Below are positions 42,590 through 51,685 of a stretch of 64,000 bases of DNA, one piece after another. The stretch covers positions 75,715 to 139,714 of the forward strand of contig CAZYUA010000005.1 of NCBI GenBank assembly GCA_964650525.1, given 5' to 3'. The notes beneath the pieces are model-generated. The model had not been told where the DNA came from, did no database searches, and saw only the letters and a program-made list of their open reading frames with translations. The translations under genes and the position numbers were made by a program. The DNA is from UBA1413 sp964650525 (GTDB lineage Bacteria > Bacteroidota > Bacteroidia > Bacteroidales > Prolixibacteraceae). Numbering within the stretch: the first letter of the stretch is position 1; each line of letters starts with the position of its first letter.

Positions 42590-45313
42590 ATGAGAACGAT
42601 AACGAGTGTATTTTTGGCAGCCGCGCTGGCACTGTTTTTCTCAGGCTGCGGGCAGAAAAAGAAGGTAACGGTGATTTCGGGTCAGGAGACTCCTGCCGGA
42701 TTGCACGGAACCAGGGTATTGACAGAAGCTCTGGAAGCAGCGGGTTACGAGGTCACCGTCAGCAGCACAACCCCGGAAATACCAGGAATAAAAGTGGTCA
42801 TCGGCTCCCTGGAGGCAGGATTCCCGGAAGGGAAAGGTCCGGAATTTCCGGTCTCCGATACGCTGGGAAGGGAAGGATTTGCCCTTCACGCAGCCGGACG
42901 CTCGATTCAGATTACGGGCGCTGATCCTTCAGGAGTGTTGTACGGATGCCTGGAACTCACCGAAAGGGTCAAAAAACAGGGCTCCCTTCCACGGAAACTC
43001 CACTGGACTGAAACCCCTGAAATGGTTTTGCGCGGTACCTGTGTCGGACTTCAGAAAACCGCTTACCTGCCCGGTCGTACCGTGTACGAATACCCTTATA
43101 CCCCGGAAAACTTCCCCTGGTTTTACGACACGGTTTTATGGACCCGGTATCTGGACATGATGGCCTCCAACCGTTTTAATGCGCTCTATCTCTGGAATGG
43201 ACATCCGTTTGCTTCACTGGTGAAGCTGGAAGATTACCCCTATGCTGTGGAGGTGGAGGAGGAGACCTTCCGGAAAAATGAACAGGTTTTTGCATTTCTG
43301 ACCAGGGAAGCCGGAAAACGGGGGATCTTCGTTATTCAGATGTTTTATAACATCATCATTTCCAAACCTTTTGCTGAACATCATAATCTGAAAACACAGG
43401 ACAGGGAGAGACCCATCCTGCCCCTAATTGCCGACTATACCCGGAAGTCGGTTGCCGCTTTCATCGGGAAATATCCCAATGTAGGGTTACTGGTTACCCT
43501 GGGCGAGGCGATGAACACGATCGAAGATGATATAGAGTGGTTTACAGGGACCATTTTACCGGGGGTGAAGGATGGGTTGAAGGCACTGGGGCGCACCGAT
43601 GAACCGCCCATTGTACTCCGCGGCCATGATACGGATGCCCGCAGGGTGATGGAAGCCGCCCTGCCGGTATACAGGAACCTGTACACCATGTTCAAATATA
43701 ATGGCGAGTCGCTGACAACCTATGAGCCCCGCGATTCATGGGAGTCGATACCCAAAGGGCTTTCTGAGATCGGCACGCTTCACATATCCAATGTCCACAT
43801 TTTGGCAAACCTGGAGCCTTTCCGATACGGTTCACCTGATTTCATCAGGAAAAGCATCCTGGCCATGCAGATCCTCCAGGGAGCCCGGGGGCTTCATCTG
43901 TATCCCCAGGCTTCCTATTGGGATTGGCCTTATACTGCCGACAATACGGATCCCCGGCTTCTCGAGATGGAGCGCGACTGGATTTGGTACGAAGCCTGGG
44001 GCCGTTATGCCTGGAATGGTCACCGCGACCCGGCAGCGGAAACCCAATGGTGGGCACACCGCCTTGGTGAGTTCTACGACTGCGGCCATGCCGGGAAATA
44101 CATCACTGAGGCCTACAACGAAATGGGTGAAATAGCCCCCAAACTGCTTCGTACATTCGGCATTTCCGACGGGAACCGTCAAACCCTGTTGCTGGGAATG
44201 TTTATGGCTCAACTTGTCAACCCGCTGAAATACAATGTGTATTCCAATTTCTGGAGTTCCAGCGGGCCGGAGAAAGAGGTCCTAACCGACTTTGCTGCCA
44301 AGGAGTGGAAGGGAGAGCCCCATCAGGGGGAGACCCCTCCACAGATTATTGCTGCAGTGGAGGAACATGGGCGTAGGGCCGTAGCGGCTCTGGAAAAAGC
44401 TTCTCCCCGGGTAAAAGCCAACCGGGAGGAGTTTAGCCGGCTGCAAAACGATGCCCGGTGTTACCAGGCACTGGCCAACTGTTTTGCGGAGAAGGCGGAA
44501 GCTGCAATGCTCATTTTACGCTACCGTTACTCAGGCGAAACGGAGGACCTGGCCAAAGCAGAACCTCACATCGAAAAAAGCCTGGACTATTTCCGGGAAC
44601 TGGTATCCCTGACCGAAGGAACCTATTTATATGCCAATAGCATGCAGACGGCACAGCGACGGATTCCCATCACCGGAGCCAACGGAACCAATAAAACCTG
44701 GAAGGAACTTTTGCCCCATTACGAGGCAGAACTGGCCAATTTCAAGCGGAACCTGGCCATGCTCAAGTCTTCGGGAACGGGGGAAATTCGCATAACCCGG
44801 GAACCCCTGACCCCGGCCGCCGTCAAAATTCTTACGCAGGGCACTGAACCCATGCCCCTGCGCAAAGGAGAAAAAGTATGTAAAGATACCGACCACCGGA
44901 TAGAAGCGGTGTGTGAAGAATTGAAAAACCTTACCGGACTGCGTCTCAGCACCAGTCAGCAGAAAGAGCAGGGAACCCTAATCCGGTTTGAGAATGATAA
45001 ACCGGTCAAAGTACTGGTTGGGTATTTCAACGGGAACAGTTACAGCCTCCTGATGCCGCCAACCCTCGAGACCAATGCCCAGGCCAACGACCGCGGGCAG
45101 GCGGATATCCGCATTGCCAACGCTCTTCATATTCCCGGACTCTATCCTGTGAATGTGTACAGTTATTCCTATCCGGCTGGTAAAAATGAACTGGCCTTAG
45201 GAAAAGGCCTTGTACTGATCCTCGGATTTATCGACGGCGGAACCGAAATAGTCACCCACGATGCAGGTATCGGGTCCGCGGAGGGTGCTGCTATCGACTG
45301 GCTCTTCTATTAA
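42590..45313 (+). CDS. Large glycosidase-like lipoprotein with zincin-like N-domain and TIM barrel
   Basis: The 907-residue lipoprotein has its lipobox at Cys20 (FFSGC). Residues about 25-140 resemble the zincin-like domain found before GH20 and GH67 barrels (GREGFALHAAGRSIQITGADPSGVLYGCLEL). A TIM-barrel-like region follows (about 145-560: MASNRFNALYLWNGHPFAS, GIFVIQMFYNIII, VGLLVTLGEAMNT). Then come a helical region and a C-terminal beta domain. The context and fold suggest an exo-glycosidase, perhaps alpha-glucuronidase-like, but no established family can be assigned by eye. Glu in LGEAMNT is one candidate catalytic residue. Confidence 0.65.
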   Translation: MRTITSVFLAAALALFFSGCGQKKKVTVISGQETPAGLHGTRVLTEALEAAGYEVTVSSTTPEIPGIKVVIGSLEAGFPEGKGPEFPVSDTLGREGFALHAAGRSIQITGADPSGVLYGCLELTERVKKQGSLPRKLHWTETPEMVLRGTCVGLQKTAYLPGRTVYEYPYTPENFPWFYDTVLWTRYLDMMASNRFNALYLWNGHPFASLVKLEDYPYAVEVEEETFRKNEQVFAFLTREAGKRGIFVIQMFYNIIISKPFAEHHNLKTQDRERPILPLIADYTRKSVAAFIGKYPNVGLLVTLGEAMNTIEDDIEWFTGTILPGVKDGLKALGRTDEPPIVLRGHDTDARRVMEAALPVYRNLYTMFKYNGESLTTYEPRDSWESIPKGLSEIGTLHISNVHILANLEPFRYGSPDFIRKSILAMQILQGARGLHLYPQASYWDWPYTADNTDPRLLEMERDWIWYEAWGRYAWNGHRDPAAETQWWAHRLGEFYDCGHAGKYITEAYNEMGEIAPKLLRTFGISDGNRQTLLLGMFMAQLVNPLKYNVYSNFWSSSGPEKEVLTDFAAKEWKGEPHQGETPPQIIAAVEEHGRRAVAALEKASPRVKANREEFSRLQNDARCYQALANCFAEKAEAAMLILRYRYSGETEDLAKAEPHIEKSLDYFRELVSLTEGTYLYANSMQTAQRRIPITGANGTNKTWKELLPHYEAELANFKRNLAMLKSSGTGEIRITREPLTPAAVKILTQGTEPMPLRKGEKVCKDTDHRIEAVCEELKNLTGLRLSTSQQKEQGTLIRFENDKPVKVLVGYFNGNSYSLLMPPTLETNAQANDRGQADIRIANALHIPGLYPVNVYSYSYPAGKNELALGKGLVLILGFIDGGTEIVTHDAGIGSAEGAAIDWLFY

Positions 45314-45391
45314 TGGGGTATGGCCGGGTTCCGGAAGCAAAACGGCATTGCAGCCCTGCCAGTTAACAAAATAAAAACCTAGCGTAGGAAT

Positions 45392-46468
45392 ATGGCATAT
45401 GATTTCAATCCTTTTCTCGGAAAGAACCTTCTCCCGGTAGACATTGTCCTGGCACCCGAATGGTGGTACCGGCACGGAAAAATTACGTTTGACGAAGACT
45501 TTTTCTTTCACCCACTGAAAAGGGTGGAGGTGGAACAAAGTATGGAAAAGATACTGTACAACCGGTGGGGTAAGTACGGACTTGGGGAACACCGGGAGGA
45601 ACCGCGTCCCGAGATCGGGGCTGTCCACCTGGCTGCAGGGTTTTTACTCTCCGAAATGATGGGTTGCAAGGTCACCTATGCCGGCTCCCATCCCCCGCAG
45701 GTGGTTCCGGCCCACCTGGAAGCCCTGCAGGCAGATCCGATCTCTCCTTTCAGGACGAAGGCCTTTCAGCGATTGGATTTGCTTGTCAGCACCCTGAAGG
45801 GAACATTCGGATATCTCACCGGCGACATCAATTGGGGAGGTATCCTGAATATCGCCATGGACCTCAGGGGAGAGGATATCTTTACCGATATGATGTTGAA
45901 ACCGGAAGAAACGAAGGCCTGCTTTTCCGGGATAGCTGACGTTGTTGGTAAATTTACCACGTATCTTCAATCCCTGACAGGAACCACCTCTATTTCCGTC
46001 AACCGGGGAGTCAGGCACCTGCAAAAGCCGGTGATGCTTCACTCAGAATGTTCGCACACCATGATTTCTGTGGAAGATTACGAGGAATTCCTGTTGCCTT
46101 TCGATGTGGCCTGGAGCAAAATGCGGCCTTATGGCATCCATTACTGCGGGTCGGATCCGCACCGAATGGCAGCTGCCTTTGCCAAAATTCCCCAACTTGA
46201 TTTTCTCGACGTGGGTTGGGGAGGCAACATCCGGATCCTCCGGCACCACCTGCCAGCCACATTTTTAAACATCCGGCTGAGCCCCGTGGAGATCAGCCGG
46301 TCTTCGCCCGATGAAATCCGGAACACCATCGTGCGGCTGGTTTATGATTCCGGCAATCCCTATCTGACAGGGGTGTGCTGCATAAACATGGATGACACGG
46401 TCACCGATGACCGGATAAATACTATTTTTGAGACTGTTGAAGAGCTGAGAAAAGAGTATGGCGGATAA
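45392..46468 (+). CDS. UroD-fold protein with MtaA-type zinc motif (paralog 1)
   Basis: The 358-residue cytoplasmic protein of the uroporphyrinogen decarboxylase superfamily is annotated in databases as 'uroporphyrinogen decarboxylase family', though no heme pathway gene is nearby. It carries His250-x-Cys252 (GIHYCGSD) and Cys329/Cys330 (GVCCINMDD). This H-x-C-xn-C arrangement is the zinc site of the corrinoid:thiol methyltransferases MtaA, MtbA and CmuA; true UroD does not have it. A methyltransferase acting on a methylated corrinoid or another methyl donor is therefore plausible. It overlaps the next UroD-fold gene by 11 bp and lies 78 bp after the glycosidase-like lipoprotein gene. Confidence 0.8.
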   Translation: MAYDFNPFLGKNLLPVDIVLAPEWWYRHGKITFDEDFFFHPLKRVEVEQSMEKILYNRWGKYGLGEHREEPRPEIGAVHLAAGFLLSEMMGCKVTYAGSHPPQVVPAHLEALQADPISPFRTKAFQRLDLLVSTLKGTFGYLTGDINWGGILNIAMDLRGEDIFTDMMLKPEETKACFSGIADVVGKFTTYLQSLTGTTSISVNRGVRHLQKPVMLHSECSHTMISVEDYEEFLLPFDVAWSKMRPYGIHYCGSDPHRMAAAFAKIPQLDFLDVGWGGNIRILRHHLPATFLNIRLSPVEISRSSPDEIRNTIVRLVYDSGNPYLTGVCCINMDDTVTDDRINTIFETVEELRKEYGG

Positions 46469-47585
46469 ATTCAATACGCAGCTGGCTGATTCCCAAGCTA
46501 CAAAGGTCTCACCTGTCAAACCGGAAGACTTCGACTTCGACCGTTACGAAGCATATGCTTCCGCTCTCGACGAAAGGTGTGGCTCATTTCTTGAGTGCGG
46601 CTCGGGGGTGCTGGTATACCGGCGGATGCGGGTAGCTGACTGTTTTTCGGCAGGATGTTATAACCGGGAACGATCCCTGGAACTCCAGCTGGGAGCGCTG
46701 GAAAAAAGCATGCTCTTCCCTGCCGACATCCCCAACTTCCTGGAGCCGTGGTACGGAATCGGCACGGTGGCCAGCGCCTACGGCGGCGACTATCTCTGGA
46801 AGGAAGGCCAGGCTCCTGCACTGAAAACCCGGTTTACCGGCATGGACGAACTGCTGGCTTGTGAACCCCGCGATATTGCCGGAACTGCCATCGGACGCCA
46901 CACCCTCGACATGATCTGCTATTTCATGGACAAAACCCGTGGACGGCTGCCGGTATCCTTCACCGACTCCCAGTCGCCTCTCAACATGGCAGGGCATCTG
47001 CTGCCGCTGGACCAGTTTTTCATGGAGATGCTGATCAACCCTGCCAGGATTCTTCAACTGTTTGACATCCTTGCGGACCTGTCTCTCCGGTTCAACCGGG
47101 AACAGACGAAGCTTATCGGTCCCGCCCTGGTGCTCCCCGGTCACGGATTCGCCTCTTCCCGGAAATGGAAGGGGCTGGGATTAAGCGACGATAATGCCCT
47201 CATGATCTCGCCGGACCAGTACACGGAACTGGCAGTTCCCTCTGTCGGAAAGATCTGCGATCCTTTTGGGGGACCGGCATTCCATGCGTGCGGAGACTGG
47301 TCGGGATGGATCGGCGCAGTGCTGAAAATCAAAAACCTGCAGATGGCCGATGGGGCTTTTTCCCCTCTTACCGATCCCGGGGCAACAACCACACCCGAAG
47401 CCTACCGGTGCTTTGCCGGTACCGGAGTGGTTCTGAATGCACGCATGGTTGGTTCTGCAGATACCATCCGGGAGCAGGTCTCCCGCCTCTGGACCCCCGG
47501 GTTGAAACTGGTGGTAGTCACCTATTGTGAAACACCTGCAGAGCAGGAAAAAGCCTATAACCTGATCCATGAAGTATGCCAGTAA
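46458..47585 (+). CDS. UroD-fold protein with MtaA-type zinc motif (paralog 2)
   Basis: The 375-residue cytoplasmic protein has the same superfamily fold as its upstream neighbour, but the sequence has diverged strongly. It again has the zinc-type motif: His276-x-Cys278 (AFHACGDWSG) and Cys357 near the C-terminus (VVVTYCETP). The Cys-to-Cys spacing of 79 is close to the 77 of paralog 1. The two genes overlap by 11 bp, and this gene overlaps the MFS transporter gene by 10 bp. All three are thus translationally coupled and probably serve one substrate. Possible roles are a heteromeric methyltransferase or two steps of a methyl-group relay. Confidence 0.8.
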   Translation: MADKFNTQLADSQATKVSPVKPEDFDFDRYEAYASALDERCGSFLECGSGVLVYRRMRVADCFSAGCYNRERSLELQLGALEKSMLFPADIPNFLEPWYGIGTVASAYGGDYLWKEGQAPALKTRFTGMDELLACEPRDIAGTAIGRHTLDMICYFMDKTRGRLPVSFTDSQSPLNMAGHLLPLDQFFMEMLINPARILQLFDILADLSLRFNREQTKLIGPALVLPGHGFASSRKWKGLGLSDDNALMISPDQYTELAVPSVGKICDPFGGPAFHACGDWSGWIGAVLKIKNLQMADGAFSPLTDPGATTTPEAYRCFAGTGVVLNARMVGSADTIREQVSRLWTPGLKLVVVTYCETPAEQEKAYNLIHEVCQ

Positions 47586-48880
47586 AAACCCGTAATCCGA
47601 TCGGCAGCTACCGGTGGCGCATCGTGGTACTCCTTTTTTTTGCCAGCACCATCAATTACATGGACCGGCAGGTACTGGGAATCCTGGCTCCCCGGCTCCA
47701 GGAACTTTTCGGATGGACGGAATCGGGATACGGCTTCATCATTTCGGCTTTTCAGGCAGCCTATGCCATCGGGTTGCTGACCATGGGCGCCCTGCTCGAC
47801 AAAATCGGCACCCGTCTGGGGTTCATACTTTCCATTTCACTTTGGAGCCTCGCCGGCATGGCCCACGCTGCTGCCCGCAGCGTCCTGACCTTTTCCATAG
47901 CCCGTTTTGCCCTCGGCATCGGAGAATCAGCCAATTTTCCCGCCGCCGTAAAAACAGTGGCTGAATGGTTCCCCAAAAAAGAGAGAGCCCTTGCCACCGG
48001 ATTGTTCAATGCCGGCCCCAATGCAGGAGCGATCCTAACCCCCCTGCTCATACCCCTGGTAACCCTGCGGTGGGGCTGGAAATCCGCCTTCCTCATCACC
48101 GGTGCCCTGGGCTTCATCTGGCTCCTCTTCTGGATTCTGTTTTACAACAAACCCGAAAATGACAAACACCTCAGCGAAACCGAAAAGGCCCACATTCTCC
48201 AGGATGATCCTCAGGAACAACATACCCGGTTATCCTGGAAATCCATCCTTTCGTACCGGCAGACCTGGGGCATCTGCCTGGCCAGGTTCGTCACCGATCC
48301 CATCTGGTGGTTCTTTCTCTACTGGCTGCCGAAATTCCTGAACACCAACCATGGCATCGACCTGACTCACATCGGACTGCCACTGGTGGTCATCTATCTG
48401 GTATCGATCGGCGGATCGGTTTCCGGAGGGTGGTTCTCCTCTTACCTGATCAACCGGGGGAAGAATCCCCTGGCTGCCAGAAAACGCACCATCCTGCTGA
48501 TGGCGCTGCTGGTAGTTCCCATTTTCTTTGCCTCCGTTACGACCAACCTCTGGACGGCCGTGATCCTGATTTCAATGGCTACCTTTGCCCACCAGGGCTA
48601 TGCTGCCAATATCTTTACCCTGGTGTCTGATATCTATCCCAAAAATGGTGTCGGTTCGGTCACCGGACTGGCCGGCTTTGCGGGCGCCATCGGAGGGGTT
48701 CTCTTTTCTGCCGGAACCGGACTGATCCTCCAGTATACCGGCAGTTACTACTTCGTGTTCGGAATCGCCAGCCTGGCCTATATGACCTGCTGGCTCGCCC
48801 TTCACCTATTGGTCAAAGGTCCCCTGCCACCCTCCGGAGAGACCTGCCCCGGAAACGGCTTCTATCAGGCTGCTCCCTGA
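47576..48880 (+). CDS. MFS transporter, anion:cation symporter family (hexuronate transporter-like)
   Basis: The 434-residue inner-membrane protein has 12 predicted helices. It opens with the ACS-family pattern RWRIVVLLFFASTINYMDRQVLGILAP and has IGESANFPAAVKTVAEWFPKKERALA in the first half, typical of ExuT-type hexuronate and aldonate carriers. A hexuronate, aldonate or methylated derivative is the likely cargo. The start codon lies inside the upstream UroD-fold gene (10-bp overlap), which ties uptake to that pair. It gives the locus an inner-membrane importer where most polysaccharide loci would carry a SusC/SusD system. Confidence 0.88.
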   Translation: MPVKTRNPIGSYRWRIVVLLFFASTINYMDRQVLGILAPRLQELFGWTESGYGFIISAFQAAYAIGLLTMGALLDKIGTRLGFILSISLWSLAGMAHAAARSVLTFSIARFALGIGESANFPAAVKTVAEWFPKKERALATGLFNAGPNAGAILTPLLIPLVTLRWGWKSAFLITGALGFIWLLFWILFYNKPENDKHLSETEKAHILQDDPQEQHTRLSWKSILSYRQTWGICLARFVTDPIWWFFLYWLPKFLNTNHGIDLTHIGLPLVVIYLVSIGGSVSGGWFSSYLINRGKNPLAARKRTILLMALLVVPIFFASVTTNLWTAVILISMATFAHQGYAANIFTLVSDIYPKNGVGSVTGLAGFAGAIGGVLFSAGTGLILQYTGSYYFVFGIASLAYMTCWLALHLLVKGPLPPSGETCPGNGFYQAAP

Positions 48881-48932
48881 CTGAACCCGTAACTTGTTAT
48901 CAAACGATTGTTAATTTATTAAGGATAAAGTC

Positions 48933-51116
48933 ATGAGAAAATGGGTAAAATCTGCCGGGTATGCATTGGCAACGCTGGTCTTTCTGCTGACACCAGGGCT
49001 CCGCAAAACCGTTTCGGGTCAGGCAACCTGGATATGGTACCCTGGCGATTATGAGATTTGGCTCTCGAATCAGATGCAAAACCGGAGAACAGAACGGGGA
49101 ACCTTTTTCCCTCCCTTCTGGAGGTTATACAGTCCTTATAACCTGGTCGATTTCTACAAAACCTGTGAACTGGAAGAAGAGGAGCAGCTTGAAATTTTTG
49201 CCGAAGGGGAGTACAATGTCAAAGTCGACGGAAGACTGCTCCCCGGACGCCCCGATAGGGTCACCCTGCCACCCGGGAAACACGATATCCACCTGAAGGT
49301 CTTCAATCAGGCCACGGTCCCGGCCATTTTCGTCCGTGGCAGCCAGATCGTTTCCGACACCAGCTGGCGGGTAACTTACGAAGATAAAGAGTGGATCGAC
49401 GAGTCCGGAAAAGCGTCTGACCTCTCTGCCACCGAATGGGTAAAAGCCGGCAGCTGGAATTTCAACGATCCCCGGGCTTTACCCTCCGCTTTCCGGTTAC
49501 CCACCACCCCGTGGCCCGCCGCGAATACAGAAAACAGAGGCAAAGGCGTATTGGTGGATTTCGGCCGGGAGACTTTCGGTTTTGTGAAATTCCACGGGTT
49601 GAAAGGCCATGGCCGGCTCAGCCTCTATTATGGTGAATCAAAAGAGGAAGCCCTCTCCACGGAACGCTGCGAAACCCTCGACCATTTTCCGGTAGACCTC
49701 GCCGAAAAGGAGGACTTCACGCAGCCAAACTCCAGGGCTTTCCGTTATGTCCTCGTGATCCCCGAAGGAACCACCCGCTTCGATTCGGTGTCCATGCTCT
49801 ATGAATACCTTCCCCTGGAAGACAAGGGTACTTTCCGATGTTCCGACAGTCAGATTAACCGCATCCATGAGGTGGCCGTCTATACCCTCCACCTGAACAG
49901 CCGCGAATTTTTCATCGACGGCATCAAACGCGACCGCTGGATCTGGTCAGGAGATGCCTACCAGAGTTACCTGATGAACTACTACCTGTTTTTCGATTCC
50001 CCTTCGGTGAAAAGGACCTTGATGGCCCTTCGCGGAAAAGATCCCGTGTCCAGCCATATCAACACCATCATGGATTACACCTTCTACTGGTTCCTGGGAA
50101 TTTACGATTACTACCTTTATACCGGAGACCGTGATTTCATTGAAAGATTGTATCCGGAAATGGTAAGCCTGATGGAATTTTGCCTGAAACGCCGGAACGA
50201 AAATGGCATGATGACCGGTCTGGCCGGCGACTGGGTTTACATGGACTGGGCACCCCTCGACAAGAAAGGGGAAGTTAGTTTTGAACAATTGCTGTTTTGT
50301 CGCAGTTTGGAAACGATGGCTCTCTGTGCAGAAATCACCGGAAACACTCCCCACGCTTTACGGTACGGAGTCCTGGCAAAAGAGCTTAAAGCCAAGCTCG
50401 AACCTGCCTTCTGGTCAGAAGAAAAACAGGCTTTTATCCATAACCGGGTCGACGGGGTTGCTGGTGATGTGGTGACCCGCTATACCAATATGTTCGCCAT
50501 ATTCTTTGGTTATCTGGACCCTCAGAAACAGGAAGCCGTAAAACAAAATGTATTGCTCAACGATGCTGTTCAAAAGATCACGACTCCGTATATGCGGTTT
50601 TACGAACTGGAAGCTTTATGTGCACTGGGTGAACATGATTATGTCCGCCGGGAAATCAAGGATTACTGGGGGGCCATGCTTGACCTGGGAGCTACCACTT
50701 TTTGGGAGAAATATGATCCGGCTGAATCGGGAGCCGCTCATTACGCCATGTATGGCCGTCCGTTTGGGAAAAGCCTCTGCCATGCCTGGGGAGCCAGCCC
50801 TGTATACCTCCTGGGTAAATACTTCCTCGGCGTCAAGCCCCTGGCCCCGGGTTACCGGGAATTTGTGGCCGAACCGCAGCTCGGAGGTTTGGAGTGGATG
50901 GAAGGGACCATCCCGGCACCCGACGGAACAATTAGCCTCTTCTGCAGCACAAAAGAGATCCGGATCACCTCATCGGTTTCCGGAACCGGGGTCCTCCGTT
51001 TCGAAAGCCGGATAAAACCATCCTGCAAAGGAACCGAGATCCGTAAAACCGGTGAAAACCAATATGAAATTTCCATCCTGAAAGACCGGGAATATCGTGT
51101 AAAACGCAAAGTATAA
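48933..51116 (+). CDS. GH78 alpha-L-rhamnosidase, secreted
   Basis: The 727-residue protein has a signal peptide (about residues 1-34, ending VSGQ). N-terminal beta-sandwich domains include a jelly roll with GVLVDFGRETFGFVKF. The (alpha/alpha)6 catalytic barrel spans about residues 300-640. Landmarks are REFFIDGIKRDRWIWSGDAYQS, which takes the place of the usual GH78 D/E-C-P-x-R-D-E-R motif and contains the acid candidate, and GATTFWEKYDP with the base candidate Glu. A C-terminal beta domain (APGYREFVAEPQLGGLEWMEG) completes the fold. Removal of alpha-rhamnose side groups is inferred from the family. It ends at a TAATG junction with the GtrA gene (1-bp overlap). Confidence 0.86.
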   Translation: MRKWVKSAGYALATLVFLLTPGLRKTVSGQATWIWYPGDYEIWLSNQMQNRRTERGTFFPPFWRLYSPYNLVDFYKTCELEEEEQLEIFAEGEYNVKVDGRLLPGRPDRVTLPPGKHDIHLKVFNQATVPAIFVRGSQIVSDTSWRVTYEDKEWIDESGKASDLSATEWVKAGSWNFNDPRALPSAFRLPTTPWPAANTENRGKGVLVDFGRETFGFVKFHGLKGHGRLSLYYGESKEEALSTERCETLDHFPVDLAEKEDFTQPNSRAFRYVLVIPEGTTRFDSVSMLYEYLPLEDKGTFRCSDSQINRIHEVAVYTLHLNSREFFIDGIKRDRWIWSGDAYQSYLMNYYLFFDSPSVKRTLMALRGKDPVSSHINTIMDYTFYWFLGIYDYYLYTGDRDFIERLYPEMVSLMEFCLKRRNENGMMTGLAGDWVYMDWAPLDKKGEVSFEQLLFCRSLETMALCAEITGNTPHALRYGVLAKELKAKLEPAFWSEEKQAFIHNRVDGVAGDVVTRYTNMFAIFFGYLDPQKQEAVKQNVLLNDAVQKITTPYMRFYELEALCALGEHDYVRREIKDYWGAMLDLGATTFWEKYDPAESGAAHYAMYGRPFGKSLCHAWGASPVYLLGKYFLGVKPLAPGYREFVAEPQLGGLEWMEGTIPAPDGTISLFCSTKEIRITSSVSGTGVLRFESRIKPSCKGTEIRKTGENQYEISILKDREYRVKRKV

Positions 51117-51574
51117 TGAAATCCGACAAGCTGTTTATATTTGCGAAAGCCCAGGTTTCGGCATTTGTCGGAGGAATTGCCGATTATTTCCTGATGATCT
51201 ATTTCACGGAGGTTTTCAATGTTCATTATACCCGGTCGATTGCCATCGGAGGTTTTATTGGTTCTATCATCAATTTCACGCTTAACAAGACCTGGACATT
51301 CCGGTCTAAAAAAGCCCCTTACGACCAATCCTCGCTGAAACAAATGGTAAAGTTTGTGTTTGTCGTCGCCAACAGCATCTTATTGAAATCTTCCGGAACC
51401 TATTTTTTCACCACTTTTCTGAACACGGACTATAAAATCAGCCGCATCATCACCGATCTGACGGTTTCAGTATTGTTCAACTATCTTTTACAGAAAAACT
51501 GGGTGTTTAAGACAACCAATCCGGCCAGAACGCTGGAAATGTTAGAATATGATAATGTGGAGAGCGAACCCTGA
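51116..51574 (+). CDS. GtrA family membrane protein
   Basis: The 152-residue protein has four transmembrane helices and the family landmarks SAFVGGIADYFLMIYF, INFTLNKTWTFRS and VSVLFNYLLQKNWVFK. GtrA proteins are thought to help flip or present polyprenyl-linked sugars for surface polysaccharide modification. It starts inside the stop codon of the GH78 gene (TAATG), so it is coupled to a degradative enzyme. This is unexpected because the family normally accompanies glycosyltransferases, and none is present here. Confidence 0.87.
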   Translation: MKSDKLFIFAKAQVSAFVGGIADYFLMIYFTEVFNVHYTRSIAIGGFIGSIINFTLNKTWTFRSKKAPYDQSSLKQMVKFVFVVANSILLKSSGTYFFTTFLNTDYKISRIITDLTVSVLFNYLLQKNWVFKTTNPARTLEMLEYDNVESEP

Positions 51575-51685
51575 GGGCTGATGAACGAACAGGGAAGCCT
51601 TATGGCTGTAACAAAACAGGAGCAAACCGAATGTGTTGTGTAAAACCTATGAGTCCCGGGCAATCTGTACCCAGAATGCGATGTT

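Noticed and set aside
45392..47585. Heme biosynthesis role (uroporphyrinogen decarboxylase HemE) for the UroD-fold pair
   Set aside because: There are no heme genes nearby. The proteins have the H-x-C...C zinc motif instead, and the presence of three divergent paralogs in a sugar locus does not fit HemE.
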